A stretch of DNA of 64,000 nt, from NCBI GenBank assembly GCA_964550025.1, contig CAZJYI010000014.1:1-64000 (forward strand), given 5' to 3'. This DNA comes from CAZJYI01 sp964550025. Its GTDB lineage: Bacteria > Verrucomicrobiota > Kiritimatiellia > UBA8416 > CAYOBW01. Within the stretch, counting starts at the first letter, position 1; each line of letters starts with the position of its first letter. This document shows positions 46,001 through 53,405 of the stretch, in pieces. The notes under the pieces were generated by a model. The model did no database searches. It was given only the letters and a program-made list of their open reading frames with translations, and was not told where the DNA came from. A program made the position numbers and the translations under genes.

Positions 46001-46824
46001 CAGTACCACCGCGAGATGTCCTCCCAGCTCGGAATCGTGCTGACCAGCAGGCGCTGGACAACGGTATGCAGGGGAGGCATCCTCGGTTCCTTGTACATAC
46101 GCGGAACATTGTTCACCTCCCACCGGTAGACAAGTTCCTCACCCCGCTCCTCACGTGTGTATTGCACCGTACCCGCCAATTCGTCCCGCAGGCGGATGTT
46201 CCGTAGCGGAAGCGCCTTGGGACCGACGATCTCGTAGGTGAGATGCTTGATCGGCGACGTGTACTCGAAAACACGGTACTGGCTCCACGTGTCGGGAACT
46301 CTGGCCTTGACCGTGCGGCGGGTCGACACGAGATGCAGGACATCCCCGACCTCCAGGCCGGGTATCGCCACCTTGAGGATCTTGGCATTGGGGTTGTAGA
46401 TGTTCGCTTTCATCTGCGAACGGTCGACCATCACGCGGCTCTGCTTCGCGATATCGACGGGCACCGCGGCCCCGTCGGGTTTGATGACCTCGGCCCGTTT
46501 GAGCTCCGCCGTTCCGTACGGCAGCGTGTAGAAGAGAGAAACAGTGCGGCGGTCGCGCTTCCCCTTCTCCGTCAGCACTTTGATGTACTCGTCGTCCCAC
46601 GTGACCGACAGGCCGTCGGCGGAATACTCGTCGCGGATATGCTCCGAGACCCAGACCGAATCTGCATTGGGGTAGACATCGACAGTCACTCCGCGTGCGA
46701 GTTCCAGCGCCCTTTCCCGGTCCAGGAGGCCGGAGGAGAAGTCCTCGTCGGCAAACACGGCGGAGGCAAGCAACAATACGGCAGTGGCGGCAATGGCCGG
46801 TACGCGGCGGTGGTGTCGTTTCAC
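43024..46824 (-). CDS. Exported DUF3857/transglutaminase-like protein, two modules
   Basis: 1266 aa with a signal peptide (IAATAVLLLASAVFA). The protein is duplicated: each half has a DUF3857 beta-sandwich and a transglutaminase-like domain. Module 1 keeps the triad: Cys348 in RYGVCRDKAALL, His388 in YFNHAIVA and Asp404 in LMDPTDES. Module 2 reads GYGNGADRAVVLYAMLR at the Cys position and FDAVLVRV at the His position, so it should be catalytically dead. DUF3857 proteins are periplasmic and often lie with carbohydrate loci; their substrate is unknown. It stands alone, convergent with the NIPSNAP gene. Confidence 0.88.
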   Translation of the reverse strand: MKRHHRRVPAIAATAVLLLASAVFADEDFSSGLLDRERALELARGVTVDVYPNADSVWVSEHIRDEYSADGLSVTWDDEYIKVLTEKGKRDRRTVSLFYTLPYGTAELKRAEVIKPDGAAVPVDIAKQSRVMVDRSQMKANIYNPNAKILKVAIPGLEVGDVLHLVSTRRTVKARVPDTWSQYRVFEYTSPIKHLTYEIVGPKALPLRNIRLRDELAGTVQYTREERGEELVYRWEVNNVPRMYKEPRMPPLHTVVQRLLVSTIPSWEDISRWYWNLCLPHLEKVTPEMREKTEALTKEAASRREKIEALFTFVSQQIRYMGITTETEAPGYEPHDVKITFENRYGVCRDKAALLAVMLRMADIPAYPVLIHNGPRKDEEVPQPYFNHAIVAAEDGQGGYILMDPTDESTAELLPAYLCNQSYLVAHPEGETLRTSPIIPATNNLMVVESTGRLGSNGGLQMESKLRFGGINDNVYRSYFSRIKPEERRRFFEGVVKRRVPGARLTRFKLSPEDMQDTSEPLAVSLAYKTRDYLVEGDDYSILSPPWLGTGVGFVNFVLREAGLDKRKYPLETDVACGVRETLSIDLGGAVGELMVSPDYTPVDTNRVTFAAELSVTNGTLSASGEFLLNTVEFSPAEYLVLKQILKDMEYDRRKRPVFASVRETEPAHDVRILSDETQVVFEDAGNWTSTRHVRKKVLTYGGKKKHSELKLNYNPAWETVRLGTVRVTAADGKVHEISDEEINVMDAAWVGAAPRYPAAKTMVVSLPGVDVGSVIDYEVVYENRGFPFFAMVHSLRSFDPIDDRSLSLSVPRSLPPNVLDLTGGAMDFSQEERGERVIYRWSAGAQEAVPREDSLPPWWSFNPSVFVSTGTWKPYLDALHRTLLAAASGQPKTESVAAKLMESTAPRELRPAAIRDYVAKNVRPAGPPFTAMPLSAVTAADKTLAEGYGNGADRAVVLYAMLRAAGFEPEFVLASNAGAYMESLHRPFVTCPQRGLFDAVLVRVKAGETDIFLNDTDQYAQPGVTTHDKRPGMTMSGENITIRSLPGMENRMLTDFTLEVSDSGDTVIGYERHYHGTAYGAFRREFTEMPPEERKRHFQTLVSKLSQSAVAQTDLTTDYDVYPGVKRFEAMASRYAVRSGKYLYLTVPAQLGDILPLRSDNRTNALYRRSPLKATSTTRVILPKSAKTLELVPGDLVWQAPSEMGRLRFTTEESRQEDGRLVVTLKREVDFNSAVVPAAQYGNLLEISRRINHPSTRTIMVSVEE

Positions 46825-46968
46825 GGTCGTCTCCTGCGGGCGTTGCGCCCGATTTCACGCTTTCACAAGGGGCCCAGACTGTAAGCGAGCAGCCCCCCGG
46901 AAGTCAACCCAAGCGCCATGGGGAAAGCACTACAAGGGAGAGCAACAACAGACGGGAAACGCGCCCCG

Positions 46969-47640
46969 TCAGTGTTGGCGAATCGAATCGAGCCAGGCAG
47001 GGCGCTGGGGGCATTCGTCGGAATCGAGCAGGGCTTTCCACTGTTCGTCCGTCAGGGGTTCGCTGTGCACGAACTCGTAGTACGACATCACCGCCCCCCT
47101 GCAGAGGATGTCCCCGTCCGGCCCTGGGTAGAGCACGTACAGCGCCCTCGGACGGCCGACCCCAACCTCGAGGCGTTTCTTCAATCCCGAACTATGCACC
47201 ACGTCGATGATCTTCGGTGCGTCATGTTCGGGGGCATCCAAGAGTGCCCGCAGGCAGCCAAGATACCGAAAGTAGAGCGTGTGACCCGCAAAGCAGCCCT
47301 TGCCGCCGTCGATGATCGAGAGCACAAGCTGCTTCTGTGCGCGGGGCAGAATCTCTCGCGCACGCTGAGACCCCAGGGCAACGCACACTTCGAGGCCGCT
47401 GGGCAGCACGGATCGGCCAATCCTCCTGATATCCGTGGTCCGATGAAACAGAACGGCATCCGGAGTACGGTAGGCGGAAAGGCCCCTGAATGACACGCAC
47501 GCCTCCTGGCGGGGATCGAGAGGGGCGAACGCAATGCAGTCGTTGATCCGGGGACCTTTCCCCCACCTCGTGGCCCTGTCCATTGCCTTCTTTCGCACCG
47601 CGGCAAGACAGGTCGGATCGATTCGCAGACCCTCAGTCAT
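46969..47640 (-). CDS. DUF3160 protein, C-terminal part (split gene)
   Basis: 223 codons from an ATG that overlaps the upstream stop by 8 nt. It carries family-like segments: SFRGLSAYRTPDAVLFHRT, LPSGLEVCVALGSQRAREIL, LRALLDAPEH and the C-terminal DILCRGAVMSYYEFVHSEPL with LTDEQWKALL. It has no signal peptide, so alone it would stay in the cytoplasm, unlike its other half. Most likely it is the rear half of a gene broken by frameshift, and shorter than usual for the family (about 700 aa). Confidence 0.6.
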   Translation of the reverse strand: MTEGLRIDPTCLAAVRKKAMDRATRWGKGPRINDCIAFAPLDPRQEACVSFRGLSAYRTPDAVLFHRTTDIRRIGRSVLPSGLEVCVALGSQRAREILPRAQKQLVLSIIDGGKGCFAGHTLYFRYLGCLRALLDAPEHDAPKIIDVVHSSGLKKRLEVGVGRPRALYVLYPGPDGDILCRGAVMSYYEFVHSEPLTDEQWKALLDSDECPQRPAWLDSIRQH

Positions 47641-48268
47641 GTCTCTCGCCGCGCGGTCTGTAGCGGGCGTAGTCGAGCTCGACGAACCCGAGGTCAGGCG
47701 ACCCAAGCCACTCCGGTTTCGGAGACGCCTTGCCTTCTTCAATCCGCTTGACTTCCTGTGCAACGATGCGGGCAATCTCCTCGTCCACCTCGATCCCGCA
47801 CTCGCCGTCGAGAAGGAACAGCGCCGTGCCGACAATGGCCCTGGCCCGCGTCGTTGCCCCGGCCACGGTTTGCAGGTCCCGGTTCTCGACGGTCGCGAGG
47901 ACGCCCTTGAGTCGATTCCAGATGAATGTCAGCAGTTTGGGAAGAAGACGGGCGTTTCGTTCTTCCAGTCGCAGAACCGACTCCTCGAACAACACATGAT
48001 AGCCGTTCAGCAGCGAATCCGACTTGATAAAGTAGGAGTGTCTCTCGGACAGATACGGGGTGAAGATCTGCTTGAAGGTCTCCGTTCCGATGAGCAAGCG
48101 GTGTTCTTCGAGCGTGGCAACGGCATTGGTGGACAGTCCGTACGTCTCGGCCTCTCTCTTCCAGGAATACGGTCCCGTCCGCTTCTCCCACGGAGGCTGT
48201 GCCACGACGGCAATGCACATGTTCAATACGACTACAGCCGTCAGCCCGGCCCGTCCCTTCGCTGTCAT
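47633..48268 (-). CDS. DUF3160 protein, N-terminal part (split gene)
   Basis: 211 codons from ATG 48268, preceded by GAGGTG; the signal peptide is AGLTAVVVLNMCIAVVA. The body (LSERHSYFIKSDSLLNGYHVLFEESVLRLE, ending VELDYARYRPRGERHD) matches the start of DUF3160 proteins, which continue PRGHYT and hundreds of residues more. It stops at a TGA (47633-47635). Reading through that TGA enters a nonsense frame, so it is not a selenocysteine codon. The gene is interpreted as broken. Confidence 0.6.
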   Translation of the reverse strand: MTAKGRAGLTAVVVLNMCIAVVAQPPWEKRTGPYSWKREAETYGLSTNAVATLEEHRLLIGTETFKQIFTPYLSERHSYFIKSDSLLNGYHVLFEESVLRLEERNARLLPKLLTFIWNRLKGVLATVENRDLQTVAGATTRARAIVGTALFLLDGECGIEVDEEIARIVAQEVKRIEEGKASPKPEWLGSPDLGFVELDYARYRPRGERHD

Positions 48269-48915
48269 GCGACACCTCGTTCGGTTCATCTCCATGTTCT
48301 CCCGCCACACACTCCACCGTTACTGAAAAGCGTCTCATATCCGCTCACGATCGTGGAACCAAACGAGACACATCCCAGGCACATCATCAACGGCGGCCGC
48401 GAAACAGTAGAACGGCCAAGACGCCCCCAAAAGAGCGCTGCGGCCAAAACCAGAACGAGGGTCATACGCGACCGGCCTGCCGTGCCGGGTTGCTTCGATG
48501 GTGCATTGCCTTGTCCGTCCACTGCGCCTCCCGGCAGACTGCTCTTCTCCGCCGGGACGGGGACTGCGTTGATTGCGGATACGCACGTCGGCGCCGGCTT
48601 GGCATTCGGAGACCACCCGGGCGGCCGCGTGTCTTCTCCTACTGATCTTCCTGCACTGCTCCACCAATTATGATTCTGCACCTACACCAGTCCCAGCGGC
48701 AATGCAAGGCAGAAACGCTGGCAGGGCAGATGCGCTTGGTTCCGGCTTCCAAGTTCGGAATCGTGGGTCACGCCCGGTCAAGTCCGAACCTCGGATTTGC
48801 CGCACGAGGTCCTTTTCGAACGGGGTTCAACCCATGAGAGACACGCTGTTCGCCTCTTGCCATCCGACACCTCCATCCCGCACAATGCCCGGATTCTCCA
48901 GGAGTACGCGGCATC
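48269..48915. other. Intergenic, no convincing gene
   Basis: About 640 bp between divergent genes. Short ORFs on both strands have non-coding composition; one on the minus strand has a hydrophobic run (MTLVLVLAAALFWGR) but no recognisable homology or start site. It presumably holds the promoters of the DUF3160 and NYN genes. Confidence 0.5.
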
Positions 48916-49392
48916 ATGGAAGCGCATTGGCTGATCATCGACGGAAACAACCTGATCCACAGCCATCCCGGCCTGTGCACGGCCGGAGGCGGGGCGGATT
49001 TCGATACCGCACGCTGGATACTCGCACAGCGCATCGACAACCTCGCCGGCGCTCTGGCCGACCGCGTTACGCTCGTGTTCGACGGCACGCGCGGCGGCCC
49101 TCACGAGGCATTTCACGGCAGCATTGACGTCGTCTTCTCCCAGCCCGAGCTCGGGGCCGACGGCTTCATCGAAAAACGCGTCTGCTCGGCTGCCGACCCG
49201 GCCGGCGTGCTGGTTGTCACCTCGGACCGGCTCCTGCGCCAGACGGTCTTCGGCGCCGGGGCGCACACCATGTCATGCGCGGAGTTCGCGGAACTCTTGC
49301 GGGACACGAGCCGACAGGAGGCCACCCGGCGGGCACGGCCCGCGGGCACACACGCCGGTCCTACGTTGGGAGACTACTTCCCGAAGGGATGA
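48916..49392 (+). CDS. NYN-domain ribonuclease, YacP-like
   Basis: 158 aa. LIIDGNNLIHSHP carries the first acidic residue of the PIN/NYN fold, VTLVFDGTRGGPHEAFHG the second region, and GVLVVTSDRLLRQTVFGAGA the third; GADGFIEKRV is also typical. Bacterial YacP/Rae1 proteins are ribosome-associated or RNA-processing endonucleases. The C-terminus ends ...TLGDYFPKG. The start follows GGAGTACGCGGCATC, a spaced but acceptable ribosome site. No neighbour of known related function. Confidence 0.82.
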   Translation: MEAHWLIIDGNNLIHSHPGLCTAGGGADFDTARWILAQRIDNLAGALADRVTLVFDGTRGGPHEAFHGSIDVVFSQPELGADGFIEKRVCSAADPAGVLVVTSDRLLRQTVFGAGAHTMSCAEFAELLRDTSRQEATRRARPAGTHAGPTLGDYFPKG

Positions 49393-49528
49393 CGTTACGA
49401 ATTCAGATGAAAGGCGTTAGCATTGTCGAAACCATAGCGACAAGCCATGGCGCCGGCCCCCCGCCAAGCGACTCCGGTTTTGACAATTCGTCTGCCATGC
49501 AAGACAATGTTGGTTGGAGGTAAGAAGG

Positions 49529-51097
49529 ATGAAAACAGAAATGACCCTGGGCCGCATGACGGCGGGCATTGCCATCGTTGCCGTGGTGCTCCTGGCAGGA
49601 TTCTACGGATTGTCGCGCCTTTCCGCTCCCGACAAGAGCAAGAAGCCATCGAAAACGGGCACACCCGGAATCACCCCCAGATCAGACAGGCAACGAAACA
49701 CAACCGGTTCCGCGGGACGTTCCGCCGCGCCGAAGCCGCGCTCGAACGTCAGCGGAAGTCGCAGCGCGACGACGACAAGACACTCCCCCACACCGGCTTC
49801 GCGTGCCGACACCGCGGACGGCGCACCCCCGAGCGACCGTACCCCTTCATCCCCGCTTGAAGTGCGCATCCAGGAGATCGCAGAACTCGCAACCTTCGCG
49901 GAACGTGACGCCAACCTCGCGCAACTCGCCAACGAAATCGCGTCCGAGGACTTCCGCGGCGCGCTCGAGATGGTCAAGACACTGGAGGATGCCCGCATCC
50001 GCAACCGGCTCCTCGAAGGCATTTTTCACTACCAGGGCGCCAACAATCCCGACGAGGCGCTCGCGGCGGCGGGCGAAATGAAGCCCGAGCGCGTGGGACG
50101 GCACCGCACGCGCGAGTTCTACGACCAGGACAAGATCTACCGGAGCGTCCTCACCGCCGCCATGCGGGGCTGGGCCTCGGCGCGTCCCATGCAGGCGCTG
50201 GAACACCAGGCGCAGCTACCGGCGGAATACCGTGCACAGGCCCTTGGCTCGATCTACCGGGGTTGGGCCGAGACCAATCCGAGCGACGCCCTTGCTCACG
50301 CCGAAGACGAATCGGTCGAGTGTCGCAACCTTGCCCTGGGGGACATCTCCAAAGCGTGGGTCCGCAGTGACCCCGCCGCGGCGGCGAACTACATCGGTGG
50401 ACTCGACGACATCCACAGCGGCGGTCAGACCATGCTGCTGAACGATCTGCTCGCGCGCTGGTCCGAGACGGACATCAAGGGCGCATTGGATTGGGCCAAC
50501 TCAAGCATCACCGATGACGTCCAGTTCGAGAGCAGCGTGCTCGAAGTCGCCCGTACATTGTCGCGTCGCGCTCCCGAACAGGCCGCCCAGCTCGTTGGCA
50601 TGGTACCTGAACTGGCGGGCATGCAGGCCGGACTGACACATCGCATCGCGGATGAATGGTCCAAGACACATCCCGGACACGCCGCGGAGTGGTGTGGGAC
50701 ACTCGAAAACGAGTCGTTGCGCGCAACGGCCATCAAACTCGTGGCTTCGAACTGGGCATCAAAGTCCGCGGACGACGCCCTCACGTGGGCGAGCGACTTG
50801 CCCGACGAGAACGAGCGCGCCTACGCCCTGAGCAACATTGCCGTCAGGCAGGCACAGGCGAAGACCGAGGGCGCCACGCAGTGGATCCGCCAACTGCCGG
50901 CCGGCTTTGTGCGCGCACGTGCAACCGCGGGCTACGCGCTCGGGGCCCTGCGCGCCGCCAACGACTTCCGCAACGCGAGCCTGGTGCAGCAGCAGATCGG
51001 CAACCAGGAAGTGGACGTCGGCCGGGTGCGTGAGATCGTCGAAGCCGCGGCCATCCCTGACGAGGAGAGAGAAGCGGTCCTCGCCCTCCTGCGCTGA
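49529..51097 (+). CDS. Membrane-anchored alpha-helical repeat protein
   Basis: 522 aa from ATG 49529, with AGGTAAGAAGG just upstream. An N-terminal membrane helix (MTAGIAIVAVVLLAGFYGL), a low-complexity Ser/Thr/Pro/Arg linker (about residues 33-105) and then about ten degenerate helical repeats of roughly 35 residues. The repeats have a shared core of A-x-x-W-x(n)-P-x-x-A-x-x-W (for example MRGWASARPMQALEHQAQLP, YRGWAETNPSDALAHAED, SNWASKSADDALTWASDLP). Proteins with this DAL-WA pattern occur in Verrucomicrobia-like genomes and are unassigned. A scaffold role in the periplasm is a guess. Confidence 0.75.
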   Translation: MKTEMTLGRMTAGIAIVAVVLLAGFYGLSRLSAPDKSKKPSKTGTPGITPRSDRQRNTTGSAGRSAAPKPRSNVSGSRSATTTRHSPTPASRADTADGAPPSDRTPSSPLEVRIQEIAELATFAERDANLAQLANEIASEDFRGALEMVKTLEDARIRNRLLEGIFHYQGANNPDEALAAAGEMKPERVGRHRTREFYDQDKIYRSVLTAAMRGWASARPMQALEHQAQLPAEYRAQALGSIYRGWAETNPSDALAHAEDESVECRNLALGDISKAWVRSDPAAAANYIGGLDDIHSGGQTMLLNDLLARWSETDIKGALDWANSSITDDVQFESSVLEVARTLSRRAPEQAAQLVGMVPELAGMQAGLTHRIADEWSKTHPGHAAEWCGTLENESLRATAIKLVASNWASKSADDALTWASDLPDENERAYALSNIAVRQAQAKTEGATQWIRQLPAGFVRARATAGYALGALRAANDFRNASLVQQQIGNQEVDVGRVREIVEAAAIPDEEREAVLALLR

Positions 51098-51112
51098 GCA
51101 AAGGGGCTCCGA

Positions 51113-51694
51113 CTACGGGGAACGGCCGGACAGCGCGCAGCGGTGCAGAATGGAGTACTCAGCCCCATCGGGGTTGAGGGTGCTCTGCATCAGGTCGACA
51201 GCCGACACCGAAACCGCGCCGTATTCCTCCTCGGGGAGCTCGCGGAGCGCTGCAACCAACTCCCCGCGGCCACGCGCCGAACGAACCCGGCCCAGCGTGA
51301 TGTGAGGGCGGTAAGGCCGTTTTTCCAACACCAGACCGAGCCCGCGTAGCGTATCGCTGACCGCCGCCTGCACGGCAATGAGAACATCGCACTCGCGAAC
51401 CCCCGCCCAGATGACCCGCGGCGAACCACGCCCGAAACTCCCGATGCCGGCCACCCGGAAAGAGAACGCCGAGCGCTCTTTCACGGCTTCATCCAGCGCC
51501 TCGGCGATGACGGGAACGTCATCCCGCGGCACGTCGCCCAGAAAGGCAAACGACAGATGGATGTTCGCCGGGCGCACCCAGGACACGTGTGCACGCGCAG
51601 CCTTCAAAACGTTCTGAACGGCGACCAGATGCCGCCGTGTCTCGTCATCTACCGCAATCGCCACAAAAGCCCTGACGAATCCGCTCGCCATCAT
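51113..51694 (-). CDS. thpR: RNA 2',3'-cyclic phosphodiesterase
   Basis: 193 aa of the 2H phosphoesterase superfamily. The two catalytic H-x-T/S motifs are HLSF (in ANIHLSFAFLGDVP) and HITL (in YRPHITLGRVR), spaced as in LigT/ThpR. The enzyme opens 2',3'-cyclic phosphates on RNA ends. Its ATG overlaps the prmA stop by 4 nt, and GGAGG within the prmA end serves as ribosome binding site, so the two are co-translated. Confidence 0.92.
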   Translation of the reverse strand: MMASGFVRAFVAIAVDDETRRHLVAVQNVLKAARAHVSWVRPANIHLSFAFLGDVPRDDVPVIAEALDEAVKERSAFSFRVAGIGSFGRGSPRVIWAGVRECDVLIAVQAAVSDTLRGLGLVLEKRPYRPHITLGRVRSARGRGELVAALRELPEEEYGAVSVSAVDLMQSTLNPDGAEYSILHRCALSGRSP

Positions 51695-52575
51695 TCTCCT
51701 CCCTCACGGAACAAGACCGTGACCCAGCCACCGCCCCCCCGGACCGCAAGCTCTCTGAAACCCATGCCGGCGTAGGCCCGTGTCACACGATCGCGGTGCC
51801 GAGCCAGGATCCCGGACAGGACCAGGTACCCCTCGCGCGACACGCTCGCGCAGAGCTGCTCCCTGATCTCGAGCAGAACACTGGAGTAGATGTTGGCCAC
51901 AACCAGGTCGAAGCGCCCCGGCGCACGCCATCCGACGGCATCCACCTGCTCGAAACGCGTTGCGTCCCCAACCCCGTTGATCCGCGCGTTCTCCCGCGAT
52001 ATCTCGACGCAGACGGGATCACAGTCAAACCCCTGCGGATACGTATAGCCCAGCTTGGCAGCGGCGATGGTCAGTATGCCGGAACCGCAACCGACATCGA
52101 GGAAGGACTGCACCGCCATACCGGCCGCAACGTCGTCAATGAACTGCAGGCACCCGCGCGTCGTAGGGTGTTGCCCCGTACCGAAGGACATGCCGGGATT
52201 GACCTCGATCACGTGTACGCCGGGTGCGGCATCGACCGCCTCCCAGGGAGGGCGAACCACGATGTGCTGCGACACCTGTTCGGCCCGAAAATGCTCCCGC
52301 CAGGCCTCGGCCCAATCACGGTTTTCCAGGGGCCGAACATCGATACTCCACGTGGCGTTCCGGCACCAGTCGCATAAGCAGGGCTCCAGCCGATCGACCC
52401 GTTCTTCGGCCTCCCGCAGCGTCTCCAGGTACTCCTCGAACCGAACACGCCCCTCGTCCCAGTCCTCCCAGGAAACCATCTCGACGCCGACCGCCTCGAG
52501 CCCGGCCGCAATGAGCTCGGCCTCCTCGATCGGCGCGTCAATCACGACGCACTGCAGTATTTCCACGTCTGCCAT
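51691..52575 (-). CDS. prmA: Ribosomal protein L11 methyltransferase
   Basis: 294 aa. It trimethylates ribosomal protein L11 using SAM. Recognised motifs are NPGMSFGTGQHPTTRGCL (family-specific loop), FLDVGCGSGILTIAAAKLG (motif I) and FDLVVANIYSSVLLEI (motif IV region with NI replacing the DNIL pattern). The N-terminal L11-recognition domain (1-125) contains a CLCDWCRN insertion of three Cys, which is not usual. It begins 18 bp after the hicB stop, so it may be transcribed with the toxin-antitoxin pair. Confidence 0.9.
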   Translation of the reverse strand: MADVEILQCVVIDAPIEEAELIAAGLEAVGVEMVSWEDWDEGRVRFEEYLETLREAEERVDRLEPCLCDWCRNATWSIDVRPLENRDWAEAWREHFRAEQVSQHIVVRPPWEAVDAAPGVHVIEVNPGMSFGTGQHPTTRGCLQFIDDVAAGMAVQSFLDVGCGSGILTIAAAKLGYTYPQGFDCDPVCVEISRENARINGVGDATRFEQVDAVGWRAPGRFDLVVANIYSSVLLEIREQLCASVSREGYLVLSGILARHRDRVTRAYAGMGFRELAVRGGGGWVTVLFREGGE

Positions 52576-52593
52576 GTGCTTCAGGTCTTCTGC

Positions 52594-52974
52594 CTATCCC
52601 CCGGGTCGAGTACGCTCCGCCTCATCGTCTTCTCCGTAGCGCGCTCGTTCTTCTCGCAGCAAGTGCCGGCAATGGGCGTTCAAGCTCTCGCCATGACGCA
52701 TCGCCCCGATGGCAAGAGCCTTGTGAAGGTCCTTGCCGACCCGGAGCACGAACTTCCCGGAGTACTCCTTTCCCGCGGTTGCCGCGGGAAGCGGGTCCCC
52801 ATCCTGTTCGTATATCTCGACCCATTCCTCCACCGCCTGGCACAGTTCCCGGTATACCTTGGCCTCGTCATCTCCGTGGATACCGCCAAGCATGAGTCCG
52901 GGACACGTGCCAACGTAGCACTGATCCTCTTCCGACCATTCCACAATCTTGAGGTATCGATCACTCGCCTTCAT
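52594..52974 (-). CDS. hicB: HicB-type antitoxin
   Basis: 126 aa. The N-terminal partially degraded RNase-H-like fold is recognised by YLKIVEWSEEDQCYVGTCPG and the helix VYRELCQAVEEWVEIYEQDG. A C-terminal ribbon-helix-helix-like module (GKFVLRVGKDLHKALAIGAM) would bind the operator. It neutralises HicA. Its start overlaps the hicA stop by 4 nt, in the usual hicA-hicB order. Confidence 0.9.
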   Translation of the reverse strand: MKASDRYLKIVEWSEEDQCYVGTCPGLMLGGIHGDDEAKVYRELCQAVEEWVEIYEQDGDPLPAATAGKEYSGKFVLRVGKDLHKALAIGAMRHGESLNAHCRHLLREERARYGEDDEAERTRPGG

Positions 52975-53165
52975 TCCGTCACCTCGCGGATTGCCTTCTC
53001 AACATCTCGCTCTTGATACCGTTTCGCGTCGTGCGAAAGACGGCCACTCAGCGTTATCTTCGTTCCTCTGGCGTGTGTGAAGTTGCGATGGCTGCCTTTG
53101 CCGCCACGGTCCACGAACCCCGCTCTCCTCAGGTCACGAATCAACTCTCCAATCTTCTTTGGCAC
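52971..53165 (-). CDS. hicA: HicA-type mRNA interferase toxin
   Basis: 64 aa, the dsRBD-like HicA fold: KKIGELIRDLRRAGFVDRGG then KGSHRNFTH with the catalytic His26. It cleaves mRNA independently of translation in characterised members. The start is GTG 53165. The predicted -10 lies 6 nt upstream of the GTG, so the transcript may be leaderless. Confidence 0.92.
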   Translation of the reverse strand: MPKKIGELIRDLRRAGFVDRGGKGSHRNFTHARGTKITLSGRLSHDAKRYQERDVEKAIREVTE

Positions 53166-53170
53166 GGCAC

Positions 53171-53201
53171 TATAGTACTATACTGATACTAGATGTGTCA
53201 A
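53171..53201 (-). promoter_or_regulatory. hicAB promoter with palindromic operator
   Basis: On the minus strand TTGACA (53196-53201) is 18 nt from TACTAT (53172-53177). The -10 is embedded in the perfect palindrome TATAGTACTATA (53171-53182), a likely HicB target. Confidence 0.5.
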
Positions 53202-53405
53202 CGGAGCAATGCCGGTCCATGCAAACCGTCCCACGGTTGCCGTCTGATCCGGATGGTCTCTGCACCCGAAGAAGTAGAACGCTCCCTCCTATCCCTGCGG
53301 CGTTTGATGTTCCACATTCGCCTTCCCCCCTTTTTCCTTGCCCCTCGCGCGCGGCTTCTGCGAGCATATCGCTTCTGCGCGGCGCTCGCGCAGTAGGAGT
53401 ACGCT

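Noticed and set aside
47633..47640. The TGA splitting DUF3160 as a selenocysteine codon, since selABD is nearby
   Set aside because: Reading through the TGA gives a frame unrelated to DUF3160; the rest of the protein is in a different frame, so this is a frameshift, not recoding.
48286..48681. Minus-strand ORF with a hydrophobic segment
   Set aside because: No clear ribosome site, composition typical of non-coding GC-rich DNA, no recognisable family.
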